From Paraburkholderia acidisoli (GTDB taxonomy: Bacteria > Pseudomonadota > Gammaproteobacteria > Burkholderiales > Burkholderiaceae), in contig NZ_CP046913.1 of the NCBI RefSeq assembly GCF_009789675.1, forward strand, positions 744,001-808,000: a stretch of 64,000 nt of DNA. The letters run 5' to 3'. This document shows positions 56,523 through 64,000 of this stretch, piece after piece (position 1 is the first letter of the stretch; every line of letters starts with the position of its first letter). The position numbers were made by a program, and so were the translations under genes. The notes beneath the pieces were generated by a model. That model was given only the letters and a program-made list of their open reading frames with translations. It had not been told where the DNA came from and searched no databases.

Positions 56523-57524
56523 ATGAACGCGCGTCGCGCGAGTGCGATCTGGGCCGTGCTGGCGGGCGCCGCATTCGTCGTGTTCGTCGCGTCGCTCGCG
56601 AGCGGCAGTGTGAGCGTGACGCTCGCGCAGGCGCTGCATGCGCTCGTGCCCGCGCACGGCGCGAGCGACATGGCCACCGAAATCGTGCGTACATTGCGCC
56701 TGCCGCGCGCGCTCGCGGGCTTCGCTTGCGGTGGACTGCTCGCGCTCGCGGGCGCGTTGCTGCAAGTGCTGCTGCGCAATCCGCTCGCGGAACCCTACGT
56801 GCTCGGCGTCTCCGGCGGCGCGGCCGCGTTCGCGCTCGTGGCGATGATCGCGGGCGTCGCGTGGTGGGGCGTGCAGGCGAGCGCCTGCGCGGGCGCGTTC
56901 GTCTCGATCCTGCTCGTGCTCGGTCTCGCGCGCCGCGAACTCTGGCGCGGCGAACCGCAGGACAGCTCGCCGCGCCTCTTGCTCACCGGCGCGGTCACGG
57001 CGGCGGGCTGGGGCGCGCTCATCACGCTGCTGCTCACGCTCGCGCCCGACACGCGCCTGCGCGGCATGTTGTTCTGGCTCACCGGCGACCTCAACGGCGC
57101 GGCCATGCCGTGGCCCGCGCTGGCCGCGCTGGCGTTCGTGCTCGCGGGCGTCGTGCCCATCGCGCCCATGCTCAACGTGCTGCTGCGTGGCGACGCCGCC
57201 GCGCACGCGCTCGGCGTGCCGGTGCTGCGCCTGCGCGTGGGCATCTATCTCGCGGCCTCGCTCGCCGCCGCCGCCGCCGTGACGACGGGCGGCACCATCG
57301 GCTTCGTCGGGCTGGTCGTGCCGCACATGTTGCGGCTCGCGTTCGGCAACGATCAGCGCATGCTCGTGCCGGCCTCCGCGCTCGCGGGCGGCGTCGCGGT
57401 GATGGCCGCCGATCTCGCCGCGCGCACCGTGGCCGCGCCCGCGCAATTGCCGGTGGGCGTCGTGACGGCGCTCGCGGGCGTGCCCGTGTTCCTGTGGATG
57501 CTGCTCGGCAGGCGCGCGCGATGA
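56523..57524 (+). CDS. btuC: Corrinoid ABC transporter permease (BtuC/FecCD family)
   Basis: A 333-residue permease with about ten membrane helices. RTLRLPRALAGFACGGLLAL, the LLQVLLRNPLAEPYVLGVSG region and GTIGFVGLVVPHMLRL are the FecCD/BtuC signatures. The general fold is shared with siderophore permeases; the vitamin B12 assignment rests on the adjacent cobalamin genes and btuF. ATG 56523 is chosen. The stop overlaps the ATPase gene as ATGA. Confidence 0.9.
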   Translation: MNARRASAIWAVLAGAAFVVFVASLASGSVSVTLAQALHALVPAHGASDMATEIVRTLRLPRALAGFACGGLLALAGALLQVLLRNPLAEPYVLGVSGGAAAFALVAMIAGVAWWGVQASACAGAFVSILLVLGLARRELWRGEPQDSSPRLLLTGAVTAAGWGALITLLLTLAPDTRLRGMLFWLTGDLNGAAMPWPALAALAFVLAGVVPIAPMLNVLLRGDAAAHALGVPVLRLRVGIYLAASLAAAAAVTTGGTIGFVGLVVPHMLRLAFGNDQRMLVPASALAGGVAVMAADLAARTVAAPAQLPVGVVTALAGVPVFLWMLLGRRAR

Positions 57525-58342
57525 AGCCGGACTCACGAAATCCGCCGCTCATCGCCACCCGCGCGCTCACGTTGAAAGCGGGCGCGCGCACGCTCGTCGA
57601 TTCGCTCACGCACCGTGTTCACGCGGGCGAGATCTGGTGCGTGGCAGGCGCGAACGGCGCGGGCAAGACCACGCTGATCGGCGCGCTCGCGGGTCTGCAT
57701 GCGGGCGCGGCGGGACAGGTCGAGGTCGATGGCGTGGAGCTGCGCGACTGGTCGCCCGTGCAACTCGCGCGGCGTCGCGCGCTCATGCCGCAAGACGTGC
57801 GCGACGCGTTCAGCGCGAGCGTGCTCGACACCGTGCTGCTCAACCGCTATCCGCATCTTTCGGGCTGGGGCTGGGAAGGCGCCGACGACCGCGCCGCCGC
57901 GCACGCCGCGCTCGCGACGCTGGGCCTCGAAGCGTTCGCCGCGCGCGACGTGCTTTCGCTCTCGGGCGGCGAACGCCAGCGGGTCGCGCTCGCGGCCGCG
58001 CTGTGCCAGGCCGCGCCGCTGTTGCTGCTCGACGAACCGCTCGCGCATCTCGATCTGCATCATCAGATTGCGTGCCTCGAAGCGCTCACGCAATGGGTTC
58101 GCGCCGAAGCCGAAGCCGCACGGCGCGCGATCGTGTTCTCGTGCCACGATCTCAATCTCGCGCGCCGTTACGCCACGCATGCGCTCCTGCTCGACGGCCG
58201 CGGCGGTCATCACGCGGGTCGCGTGCGCGAGGTGCTCACGCCCGAGCGCGCGAGCGCCGCCCTCGGTCATCCGCTCGTGCTGATCCGCGAGGGCGCGCAT
58301 GAGGCGCTCGTGCCCGCGCTGTCCGCCGATACGGCGCGCTAA
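57521..58342 (+). CDS. btuD: Corrinoid ABC transporter ATP-binding protein
   Basis: A 273-residue ATPase: Walker A GANGAGKTTLIGAL, Q-loop MPQDVRDAF, signature LSGGERQRVALAAAL, Walker B LLLLDEPLAHLDL and H-loop FSCHDLNLA. Of the FecE/BtuD type. It powers BtuC, with which it is translationally coupled. The gene is followed 49 bases later by cobT. Confidence 0.9.
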   Translation: MKPDSRNPPLIATRALTLKAGARTLVDSLTHRVHAGEIWCVAGANGAGKTTLIGALAGLHAGAAGQVEVDGVELRDWSPVQLARRRALMPQDVRDAFSASVLDTVLLNRYPHLSGWGWEGADDRAAAHAALATLGLEAFAARDVLSLSGGERQRVALAAALCQAAPLLLLDEPLAHLDLHHQIACLEALTQWVRAEAEAARRAIVFSCHDLNLARRYATHALLLDGRGGHHAGRVREVLTPERASAALGHPLVLIREGAHEALVPALSADTAR

Positions 58343-58391
58343 TGCGATACTTCGCGCGCCGTTACCTGCTTCCTATCGAATCGAAATCATC

Positions 58392-59468
58392 ATGACGTCA
58401 CCGCTTTCCGACCTGTTCACCGTCGACCCGCTCGATCTGGCGTTGCGCGACACGCTGCAACATCTCATCGACACGAAGACGAAGCCGCCCGGCAGCCTCG
58501 GCCGTCTCGAAGCGCTCGCGCTGCAACTCGGGCTGATCCAGCGCGGCACGCAAGTGCGCGTCGAGCGTCCCGTGATGATCGTGTTCGCGGGCGATCACGG
58601 CATTGCCGCCGAAGGCGTGAGCCCGTACCCGCAAGCGGTGACCGCGCAGATGGTCGCCAACTTCCTCGCGGGCGGCGCGGCCATCAACGCGTTCAGCGGC
58701 GTGGCCGGGCTCACGCTCGAAATCGTCAACGCGGGCGTGGCGACGCCGTTGCCGCCGTCGAACGCGTTGGTCGACGTGCCCGTCGCGCGCGGCACGCGCA
58801 ACTTCGCGCGCGAGCGCGCCATGACGCGCGACGAAGCGCTGGCCGCGCTCGAAGCGGGCGCGGCGCGCGTGCGTCATCACGCGGCGCTCGGCACCAACGT
58901 GATCGGCTTCGGCGAGATGGGGATCGCCAATACCTCGGCGGCGGCGTGCCTCATGAGCCGCCTGTGCGACGTGCCGATCGACGAATGCGTCGGGCGCGGC
59001 ACCGGCCTCGACGACGCGGGCCTCGCGAAGAAGCGCGCCGTGCTCGCGGCCGCGCTCGCGTTGCACGCCGACGCGCGCGAACCGCTCGACGTGCTGGCCG
59101 CGTTCGGCGGCTTCGAGATCGCGATGATGGCGGGCGCGTTCCTTCAGGCGGCGCGCTCGCGCATGACGATTCTCGTCGACGGTTTCATCGCCACGTCCGC
59201 GCTGCTCGTCGCGCACGCGCTTGCGCCGAACGTGCGCGAGTACTGCGTGTTCGCGCACGCGTCGAACGAGGCGGGGCATCGGCGCATGCTCGAGTATTTC
59301 GGCGCGCGCGAGTTGCTCGCGCTCGATCTGCGTCTCGGCGAAGGCACGGGCGCGGCGCTCGCGGTGCCGCTGCTGCGCGCGGCCGCCGCGTTCGTGAACG
59401 AGATGGCGAGCTTCGAGCAGGCGGGCGTGGACGATCGCGCCAGCGGCGATCAACCTCGCCACGCGTGA
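58392..59468 (+). CDS. cobT: Nicotinate-nucleotide-dimethylbenzimidazole phosphoribosyltransferase
   Basis: A 358-residue protein from ATG 58392. TKPPGSLGRLEALALQLGLI binds the base, and VFAGDHGIAAEGVSPYPQ, GEMGIANTSAAAC and the catalytic Glu in RLGEGTGAAL complete the active site. It activates dimethylbenzimidazole to alpha-ribazole phosphate, the lower ligand of cobalamin. Confidence 0.95.
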   Translation: MTSPLSDLFTVDPLDLALRDTLQHLIDTKTKPPGSLGRLEALALQLGLIQRGTQVRVERPVMIVFAGDHGIAAEGVSPYPQAVTAQMVANFLAGGAAINAFSGVAGLTLEIVNAGVATPLPPSNALVDVPVARGTRNFARERAMTRDEALAALEAGAARVRHHAALGTNVIGFGEMGIANTSAAACLMSRLCDVPIDECVGRGTGLDDAGLAKKRAVLAAALALHADAREPLDVLAAFGGFEIAMMAGAFLQAARSRMTILVDGFIATSALLVAHALAPNVREYCVFAHASNEAGHRRMLEYFGARELLALDLRLGEGTGAALAVPLLRAAAAFVNEMASFEQAGVDDRASGDQPRHA

Positions 59469-59487
59469 AGCTCACCGCACATCGCCC

Positions 59488-60264
59488 ATGAATCCGCTCG
59501 CGGAACTGCGTTACTTCTTCACGGCGCTCGGCTATTTCACGCGCGTGCCGGTGCCGCGCTGGGTCGGTTTCGATCCCGCGTGGCTCAACGCGGCGGCGCG
59601 CTATTTTCCGCTCGTCGGTGCGTTGATCGGCGCGCTTGCGGCGCTCGTCTATGTTGCCGCGCTGCACGTGTTTCCAGCGGGCGTGGCCGTGTTGCTGTCG
59701 ATGGCGGTCACGCTGCTCGCAACGGGCGCGTTCCATGAAGACGGTCTCGCCGATTGCTGCGATGCCTTCGGCGGCGCGTACCAGCGCGAGGACGTGCTGC
59801 GCATCATGCACGACTCGCGTATTGGCGCATTCGGCGCGATCGCGCTGGTCGTGGCGCTCGCGCTCAAGTGGCAGACGCTCGCCGCGCTGCCGCCCGCGCG
59901 CGCCGCGCTGCTGATGATCGCGGGCCACGCCGCGAGCCGCGCCGCGGCCATCAGCTATCTCGTCACGCTCGACTACGTGCGCGCCGAGGGCAAGGCGAAG
60001 CCCGTCGCGCAACGCATGAGCGTGGGCGCCTGGTTGTGCGCGTGCGTGTTCGGCTTGCCGTGGCTGTTCTGGCCCACGTGGCAGGGCGCAGCCGACTGGC
60101 GGCTGGGCGCCACGATGCTCGCGGTGCTCGCCGTGCTGCGCTTCGCGCTCGGGCGTTACTTCGTGCGGCGTATTGGCGGTTATACGGGCGATTGCCTCGG
60201 CTTCGCGCAGCAGGTTTTCGAAATCGCCCTCTATCTCGTGGGGCTCGCGTGGATCTCGTACTGA
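59488..60264 (+). CDS. cobS: Adenosylcobinamide-GDP ribazoletransferase (cobalamin synthase)
   Basis: A 258-residue polytopic membrane protein. TRVPVPRW near the N-terminus, the metal-binding ATGAFHEDGLADCCDAFGG, DSRIGAFG and the C-terminal GGYTGDCLGFAQQ are the CobS signatures. It joins alpha-ribazole(-phosphate) to adenosylcobinamide-GDP at the inner membrane, the last assembly step. Its end overlaps cobC by 16 bases. Confidence 0.95.
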   Translation: MNPLAELRYFFTALGYFTRVPVPRWVGFDPAWLNAAARYFPLVGALIGALAALVYVAALHVFPAGVAVLLSMAVTLLATGAFHEDGLADCCDAFGGAYQREDVLRIMHDSRIGAFGAIALVVALALKWQTLAALPPARAALLMIAGHAASRAAAISYLVTLDYVRAEGKAKPVAQRMSVGAWLCACVFGLPWLFWPTWQGAADWRLGATMLAVLAVLRFALGRYFVRRIGGYTGDCLGFAQQVFEIALYLVGLAWISY

Positions 60265-60845
60265 TTCGTCATGCCGCCGTGGCCGTGGAGGCGGGCGTGT
60301 GTTACGGCGCGAGCGATGTCGCGTTGCAGGGCGATGCCGCGCACGAAGCCGCGTCGATCGCCGCGCGGCTCGAGGCCTTGCAGGTGCGCGCGCCGCAACG
60401 CATCTTCACGAGTCCGCTGTCGCGTTGCGCGAGCATTGCCGATGCGCTCGCGGCGCGACATCGGCAGCAGGCTTCGGTCGATGCGCGTCTCGCGGAGATG
60501 GATTTCGGCGCGTGGGAAATGCAGCGCTGGGAGGCAATCGAGCGCGCGCAGATCGACGCCTGGGCCGCGAATTTCGAGCATGCGCGCGAACATGGCGGCG
60601 AGAGCGTCGCGCAGTTCGATGCGCGTGTGAGCGCGTGGTTCGCGACGCTCGACATGAAAGCCGCCGATGAAAAAACCACGACGTGGGCCGTCGCGCATGC
60701 GGGCGTGATCCGCGCGATCGCGGCGCGCGCGCTGGGCTTGCCGCTCGCGAACTGCGTGCGCTGGCCGCTGGAAATGGCGGCGATTGTCTGGCTGCGTTAC
60801 GACTTCGCGAGCGCGCAATGGCTGCTCGCGCGCTGGAACGTTTGA
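60249..60845 (+). CDS. cobC: Alpha-ribazole phosphatase (histidine phosphatase family)
   Basis: A 198-residue protein using GTG 60249, the first plausible start for LVLIRHAAVAVEAGVCYGAS. The catalytic RHA motif, the SPLSRCASIADAL phosphate pocket, the acid residue in LAEMDFGAWEM and the second His in VAHAGVIRAI are all present. It dephosphorylates alpha-ribazole phosphate or cobalamin-5'-phosphate. The start lies within cobS, so the two are coupled. It ends convergently with btuF, only six bases apart. Confidence 0.9.
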   Translation: MDLVLIRHAAVAVEAGVCYGASDVALQGDAAHEAASIAARLEALQVRAPQRIFTSPLSRCASIADALAARHRQQASVDARLAEMDFGAWEMQRWEAIERAQIDAWAANFEHAREHGGESVAQFDARVSAWFATLDMKAADEKTTTWAVAHAGVIRAIAARALGLPLANCVRWPLEMAAIVWLRYDFASAQWLLARWNV

Positions 60846-60851
60846 CGTGGT

Positions 60852-61790
60852 TTAGCGCGCGGCCGCGTCGCGCGTGCGCGCAAGATCGAGATCCTTGCAC
60901 AGTTGCGCCGCGCCTTGCGCGAGCCGTGGCGCCGGCCGAGTGAGCAGATCGCCGTCGATGGCGAACAGGTTGCCGCGCGCGACCGCATGCAGCGCGGGCC
61001 ACGCGCGCCAGCGCTCGAGGCTTGGCAAAGGACGATCCGGCGCCGTGGCGCCTTGCGAGGTCGTGACGATCGCGTCGGGATTCGCGGCGAGCACGGCTTC
61101 GGTCGAGATTGTCGGCACGAGCGGATCGAGCGCGGCGAACACGTTGCGGCCGCCGCACAGCGCGATCGCGTCGCTGATCATGTGCGTGCCGTTGATCGTC
61201 ATCAGCGGCTGATCCCACACTTCGTAAAACACGCTCACGCTCGTACGTTGCGCGTAGGTCGCGCGCAGTTGCGCGATGTCGTGCCGATACGCGTTGGCCG
61301 CGGCCTGCGCGGCGGGTTCGGTGCCGAGCAGCGTGCCCAGACGCGTGAGCGAGGTCGCCACGTCGTCGAGCTGGCGCGGCTCGCTGAAGAACAGCGGAAT
61401 GTGCAGCGCGCGCAGCCGGTCGAGTTGCTGCTGCGCATTGCCGTGACGCCAGACCACGATGAGATCGGGCTTCATCGCGACGATGCGTTCGAGGTCGAGC
61501 GCGCGGTTGTCGCCCACGCGCGGCACGTTTTGCGCGGGTGGCGGGTAGTCGCTATAGCTCACCGCGCCGACGAGTTTCGCGCCGCCGCCCGCCGCGTAGA
61601 GTAATTCGGCCACGTGCGGCGCGAGGCTGATCACGCGCTGCGCGGGCGCGGCGAGCGTGACGGTCTGGCCCGTGTCGTCGACGGCGGAAACCGTGGCGTT
61701 GGCCGCGCCCGCGAAACTCGCCACGAACGCGGCTACGAGCACCGATACGACCGGGGCCGACACCGCACGCGTGAGTGCCGCAGGACGCAT
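60852..61790 (-). CDS. btuF: Corrinoid-binding periplasmic protein BtuF
   Basis: A 312-residue protein from ATG 61790, with a signal peptide (VLVAAFVASFAGAANA). The mature protein is a TroA/FecB-type clamshell binder: QRVISLAPHVAELLYAAGGG, VSYSDYPP, KPDLIVVWRHGNAQQQLDRL and YEVWDQPLMTINGTHMISD, very like BtuF. It captures cobalamin for BtuCD, whose genes lie on the other strand. Its start overlaps the cobD stop as TGATG. Confidence 0.92.
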   Translation of the reverse strand: MRPAALTRAVSAPVVSVLVAAFVASFAGAANATVSAVDDTGQTVTLAAPAQRVISLAPHVAELLYAAGGGAKLVGAVSYSDYPPPAQNVPRVGDNRALDLERIVAMKPDLIVVWRHGNAQQQLDRLRALHIPLFFSEPRQLDDVATSLTRLGTLLGTEPAAQAAANAYRHDIAQLRATYAQRTSVSVFYEVWDQPLMTINGTHMISDAIALCGGRNVFAALDPLVPTISTEAVLAANPDAIVTTSQGATAPDRPLPSLERWRAWPALHAVARGNLFAIDGDLLTRPAPRLAQGAAQLCKDLDLARTRDAAAR

Positions 61791-62848
61791 CAGCCGATCT
61801 CCTGGATTGCTTGCGTGAGCGCGTGTTCGAAGCGCTGCCATTCGGGCGCCGAAGCGGGCAGGCCGAAACGCAGGCTCTCGGGCGCGCTGAAGCGGCGCGT
61901 CCAGATGCCCTGGCGCGCGAGCGCGTCCTGCAAGGCGCTCGCGCGCGCATCGACGATCCACGCGAACAGCGGCGTGGCGTGCGGCGCGAAGCCGTTCGCC
62001 TGCAGCAGCGCGGCGAGGCGCGCGCTTTCGGCGGCGAGACGCGTGCGCATGGCGGCTTGCCATGCCACGTCGCCGAACGCGTGCGTGACCGCGTGACGCG
62101 CGGGGCCGCTCACGGTCCACGCGCCCAGTTGCGCGCGCAACGTGGCGAGCCAGCCGGGCGCGGCGAGCGCGAAGCCGCAGCGCGCCCCCGCGAGGCCGAA
62201 GAACTTGCCGGGCGAGCGCAGCACCACGAGCCCGGCCAGATGCGTGGCGGCGGCGAGCGTCGCGTCGTGCCGATCCGGCGAGGTCTCGAAGGCATCGGCG
62301 AAGGTTTCGTCGACGATCAAGCTGCCGCCGCGCGCCGCGAGTTGCGCATGCCAGCGCCGCAGCCGCGCGGCGTCGAGGCGCGTGGCGGTCGGATTGTTCG
62401 GATTGACGACGACGGCATGCGTGACGGTGTCGGGCAAGGCCTCGGCGAACGCTTCATCGGCCAGATCGAGCGACACGACCTCGTGCCCGGCCTGCGCGAA
62501 CGCGGGCGCGTACTCGCCGTAGGTGAGCGGCGCGATCGCCACGCGCGCGCGCGGCAGCAGCACGGGCAACGCGCGGATCGCCGCCTGACTGCCCGCGACC
62601 GGCAGCACGTGCCGCGCGTCGGGGGCGCCGTAGTAGCGCGCGGCGCACGCGGCGAAACCGTCGCCTTCGTCGGGCAGGCGCCGCCATGCCGCCGCGGGCA
62701 CCGGCGGCACCGGATAGCCGTGCGGATTGATGCCGGTCGAGAGATCGATCCAGTCGTCCCACGCGATGCCGTAGCGCTCTGCCGCCTCGTGCAGGTTGCC
62801 GCCGTGCGCGACGAGCGCGTGCGGGTTGCGGTGCGTCGATTCAGCCAT
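61790..62848 (-). CDS. cobD: L-threonine-O-3-phosphate decarboxylase
   Basis: A 352-residue PLP enzyme of the aminotransferase fold I. HGGNLHEAAERYGI and DLSTGINPHGYP mark the CobD/CobC family, VVNPNNPTATRLD is the cofactor region and the Schiff-base lysine is in LRSPGKFFGLAGAR. It makes (R)-1-amino-2-propanol phosphate, the linker arm of cobalamin. It overlaps cbiB upstream by eight bases and btuF downstream. Confidence 0.93.
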   Translation of the reverse strand: MAESTHRNPHALVAHGGNLHEAAERYGIAWDDWIDLSTGINPHGYPVPPVPAAAWRRLPDEGDGFAACAARYYGAPDARHVLPVAGSQAAIRALPVLLPRARVAIAPLTYGEYAPAFAQAGHEVVSLDLADEAFAEALPDTVTHAVVVNPNNPTATRLDAARLRRWHAQLAARGGSLIVDETFADAFETSPDRHDATLAAATHLAGLVVLRSPGKFFGLAGARCGFALAAPGWLATLRAQLGAWTVSGPARHAVTHAFGDVAWQAAMRTRLAAESARLAALLQANGFAPHATPLFAWIVDARASALQDALARQGIWTRRFSAPESLRFGLPASAPEWQRFEHALTQAIQEIG

Positions 62849-63776
62849 GCGTCGCTACGCTCACGAAAGCCAGCGCCAGCAGCGCGGCGAGCCAGAGAAT
62901 GGTGGTGCGCTCGACCAGCCGCAGCGCGGCGTCCACGTCCTGCGCGCGCGGCGGCGCGCCCGCGCCGAGCGTCGGGCGCTCCTCGATCGCGCCGTGGTAG
63001 ACGGCCGCGCCGCCGAGCAGCACGTTGAGACTGCCCGCGCCCGCCGCCATCACCGGGCCGGCGTTGGGGCTGTCCCAGCGGCGCGCCTGATCGCGCCAGC
63101 AGCGCAGCGCGCAGCGCGTGTCGCCGAGCAGCGCATAGCTCGCGGCCGTGAGGCGCGCGGGAATCCAGTTGAGCACGTCGTCGATACGCGCGGCCGCCCA
63201 GCCGAAGCGCAGGAAGCGCGGCGTGCGGTAGCCCCACATCGCGTCGAGCGTGTTGGCGAGGCGGAACGCGAGCGCGCCGGGGCCGCCCGCGATGGCGAAC
63301 CAGAACAGCGCGCCGAAGATCGCGTCGTTGCCGTTTTCGAGCGCCGACTCGACGGCGGCGCGCGAGAGCGCGGTGGCGTCGGCCTCGGCGGTGTCGCGCG
63401 AGACGATGCGCGCGGTCAGCGTGCGCGCGGCGGCGAGATCGCGCCGCGCGAGCGCCGCGCCGATCGGGGCGATGTGTTCGGCGAGGCTGCGCGCGCCGAG
63501 CGCGAACCACAGCAGCGCGACGTGCAGCGCCCACGCGAGCGGCCAGGGCAGCAGCGCGCACAGCAGCGCGGCGAGCAGCACCGGCGGCCCGACCACGGCG
63601 AACCACGCGAGCAGGCCGAGCGGACGGCCGCGGCGGCCCGTGTTCAAACGCGCCTCGACGCGGTTGGCGAACTGGCCGAACGCGATCAGCGGATGCGCGC
63701 GGCGCGGCTCGCCGAAGCGGCGGTCCGCCGCGAAGCCGGCCACGGCGAGCGCGGCGGTGACAGTCAGCGAAAGCAT
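62841..63776 (-). CDS. cbiB: Adenosylcobinamide-phosphate synthase
   Basis: A 311-residue membrane protein with about five hydrophobic segments. HPLIAFGQFANRVEARLN, IVSRDTAEADATALSRAAVE and LNWIPARLTAASYAL are the family motifs. It attaches aminopropanol phosphate to adenosylcobyric acid. Its ATG shares a base with the cobU stop (TGATG). Confidence 0.94.
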   Translation of the reverse strand: MLSLTVTAALAVAGFAADRRFGEPRRAHPLIAFGQFANRVEARLNTGRRGRPLGLLAWFAVVGPPVLLAALLCALLPWPLAWALHVALLWFALGARSLAEHIAPIGAALARRDLAAARTLTARIVSRDTAEADATALSRAAVESALENGNDAIFGALFWFAIAGGPGALAFRLANTLDAMWGYRTPRFLRFGWAAARIDDVLNWIPARLTAASYALLGDTRCALRCWRDQARRWDSPNAGPVMAAGAGSLNVLLGGAAVYHGAIEERPTLGAGAPPRAQDVDAALRLVERTTILWLAALLALAFVSVATHG

Positions 63777-64000
63777 CAGGAATCCTTGAGCGGCGCCTTG
63801 AGCACCAGCGGCAGCCCGGCGGCCACGAGCATGGCGCGGTCGGCGAGCGCGGCGATGCGCTGGTTCAGGCGGCCGAGTTCGTCGACATAAAGCCGCGTGG
63901 CCGCGCCCATCGGCACGACGCCCATGCCGATCTCGTTGCTCACCACGAGCACGGTGCCGCGCGCGCGCTCGCAGGCGGCGGCGAAGGCGTCGATACGCTC
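63776..64000 (-). CDS. cobU: Adenosylcobinamide kinase/guanylyltransferase, C-terminal part (cut by window edge)
   Basis: The last 74 codons of a gene that begins beyond the window. VVSNEIGMGVVPMGAATRLY, DELGRLNQRIAALAD and VAAGLPLVLK match the C-terminal third of the CobU/CobP family, including the conserved SNEVG-type motif. The enzyme phosphorylates adenosylcobinamide and transfers GMP to it. Together with cbiB, cobD and btuF it forms a leftward operon linked by TGATG-type overlaps. Confidence 0.9.
   Translation of the reverse strand, partial: ERIDAFAAACERARGTVLVVSNEIGMGVVPMGAATRLYVDELGRLNQRIAALADRAMLVAAGLPLVLKAPLKDS

Overview
The window is high-GC chromosomal DNA of a betaproteobacterium, most likely Burkholderia sensu lato (Paraburkholderia or a close relative). 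The reasons are the LPS gene set with a Kdo hydroxylase, the urtABCDE-ureDABCEFG block, the cysI-DUF934-cysHDN-cobA cluster, the zapB-zapA-6S RNA arrangement and the codon usage. Nearly all of it is densely packed, conserved metabolic and envelope genes. The only clearly foreign-looking patch is at about 5.1-6.6 kb. No tRNA, rRNA, CRISPR array, prophage or intact insertion sequence was seen.

Left part (1-14.3 kb): surface polysaccharide and LPS. A truncated acyltransferase is followed by two large membrane proteins that look like GT-C glycosyltransferases and appear to share a C-terminal extracytoplasmic domain. Next comes an AT-rich methyltransferase lying between two decayed IS3-type transposase fragments, then a GT2 glycosyltransferase and a Wzx-type flippase read leftward. 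Phosphomannomutase, heptosyltransferase I (waaC), Kdo 3-hydroxylase (kdoO) and Kdo transferase (waaA) follow, read rightward.

14.3-25.8 kb: a leftward nitrogen-scavenging unit, urtABCDE (urea ABC importer) followed by ureD-A-B-C-E-F-G (urease and its maturation proteins). Sequences with the exact -24/-12 spacing of sigma-54 promoters, each with an upstream GCAC-N7-GTGC NtrC-type site, lie before urtA and before ureA. This suggests that uptake and hydrolysis are both switched on by nitrogen limitation. UreE carries an exceptionally long histidine-rich tail.

26.2-34.8 kb: a rhodanese and protein-L-isoaspartate methyltransferase pair, then a rightward sugar or polyol locus. The locus holds a LacI-family regulator with a perfect palindromic operator, a CUT2 ABC importer, a sugar-phosphate isomerase/epimerase-like protein and a Gfo/Idh/MocA dehydrogenase. 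Its substrate is unknown. A ParE/RelE toxin remnant ends it.

34.8-44.1 kb: an orphan branched-chain-amino-acid-type binding protein, cysB, and divergently the assimilatory sulfate reduction cluster (cysI, DUF934, cysH, cysD, cysN) with cobA for siroheme. A convergent CbiX/SirB-type chelatase follows a strong bidirectional terminator.

44.1-56.1 kb: housekeeping genes: lptG/lptF (LPS export), pepA, holC, a small unknown protein, a cytochrome c, ilvD with a divergent LysR regulator, lgt, a SIMPL-domain protein, an EVE-domain protein, 6S RNA, zapA and a ZapB-like coiled coil.

56.5-64 kb: corrinoid uptake and late cobalamin assembly. The rightward genes are btuC-btuD-cobT-cobS-cobC and the leftward genes are cobU(partial)-cbiB-cobD-btuF. 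Together they import corrinoids, attach the aminopropanol arm and build the lower ligand. No corrin-ring synthesis genes are in the window.
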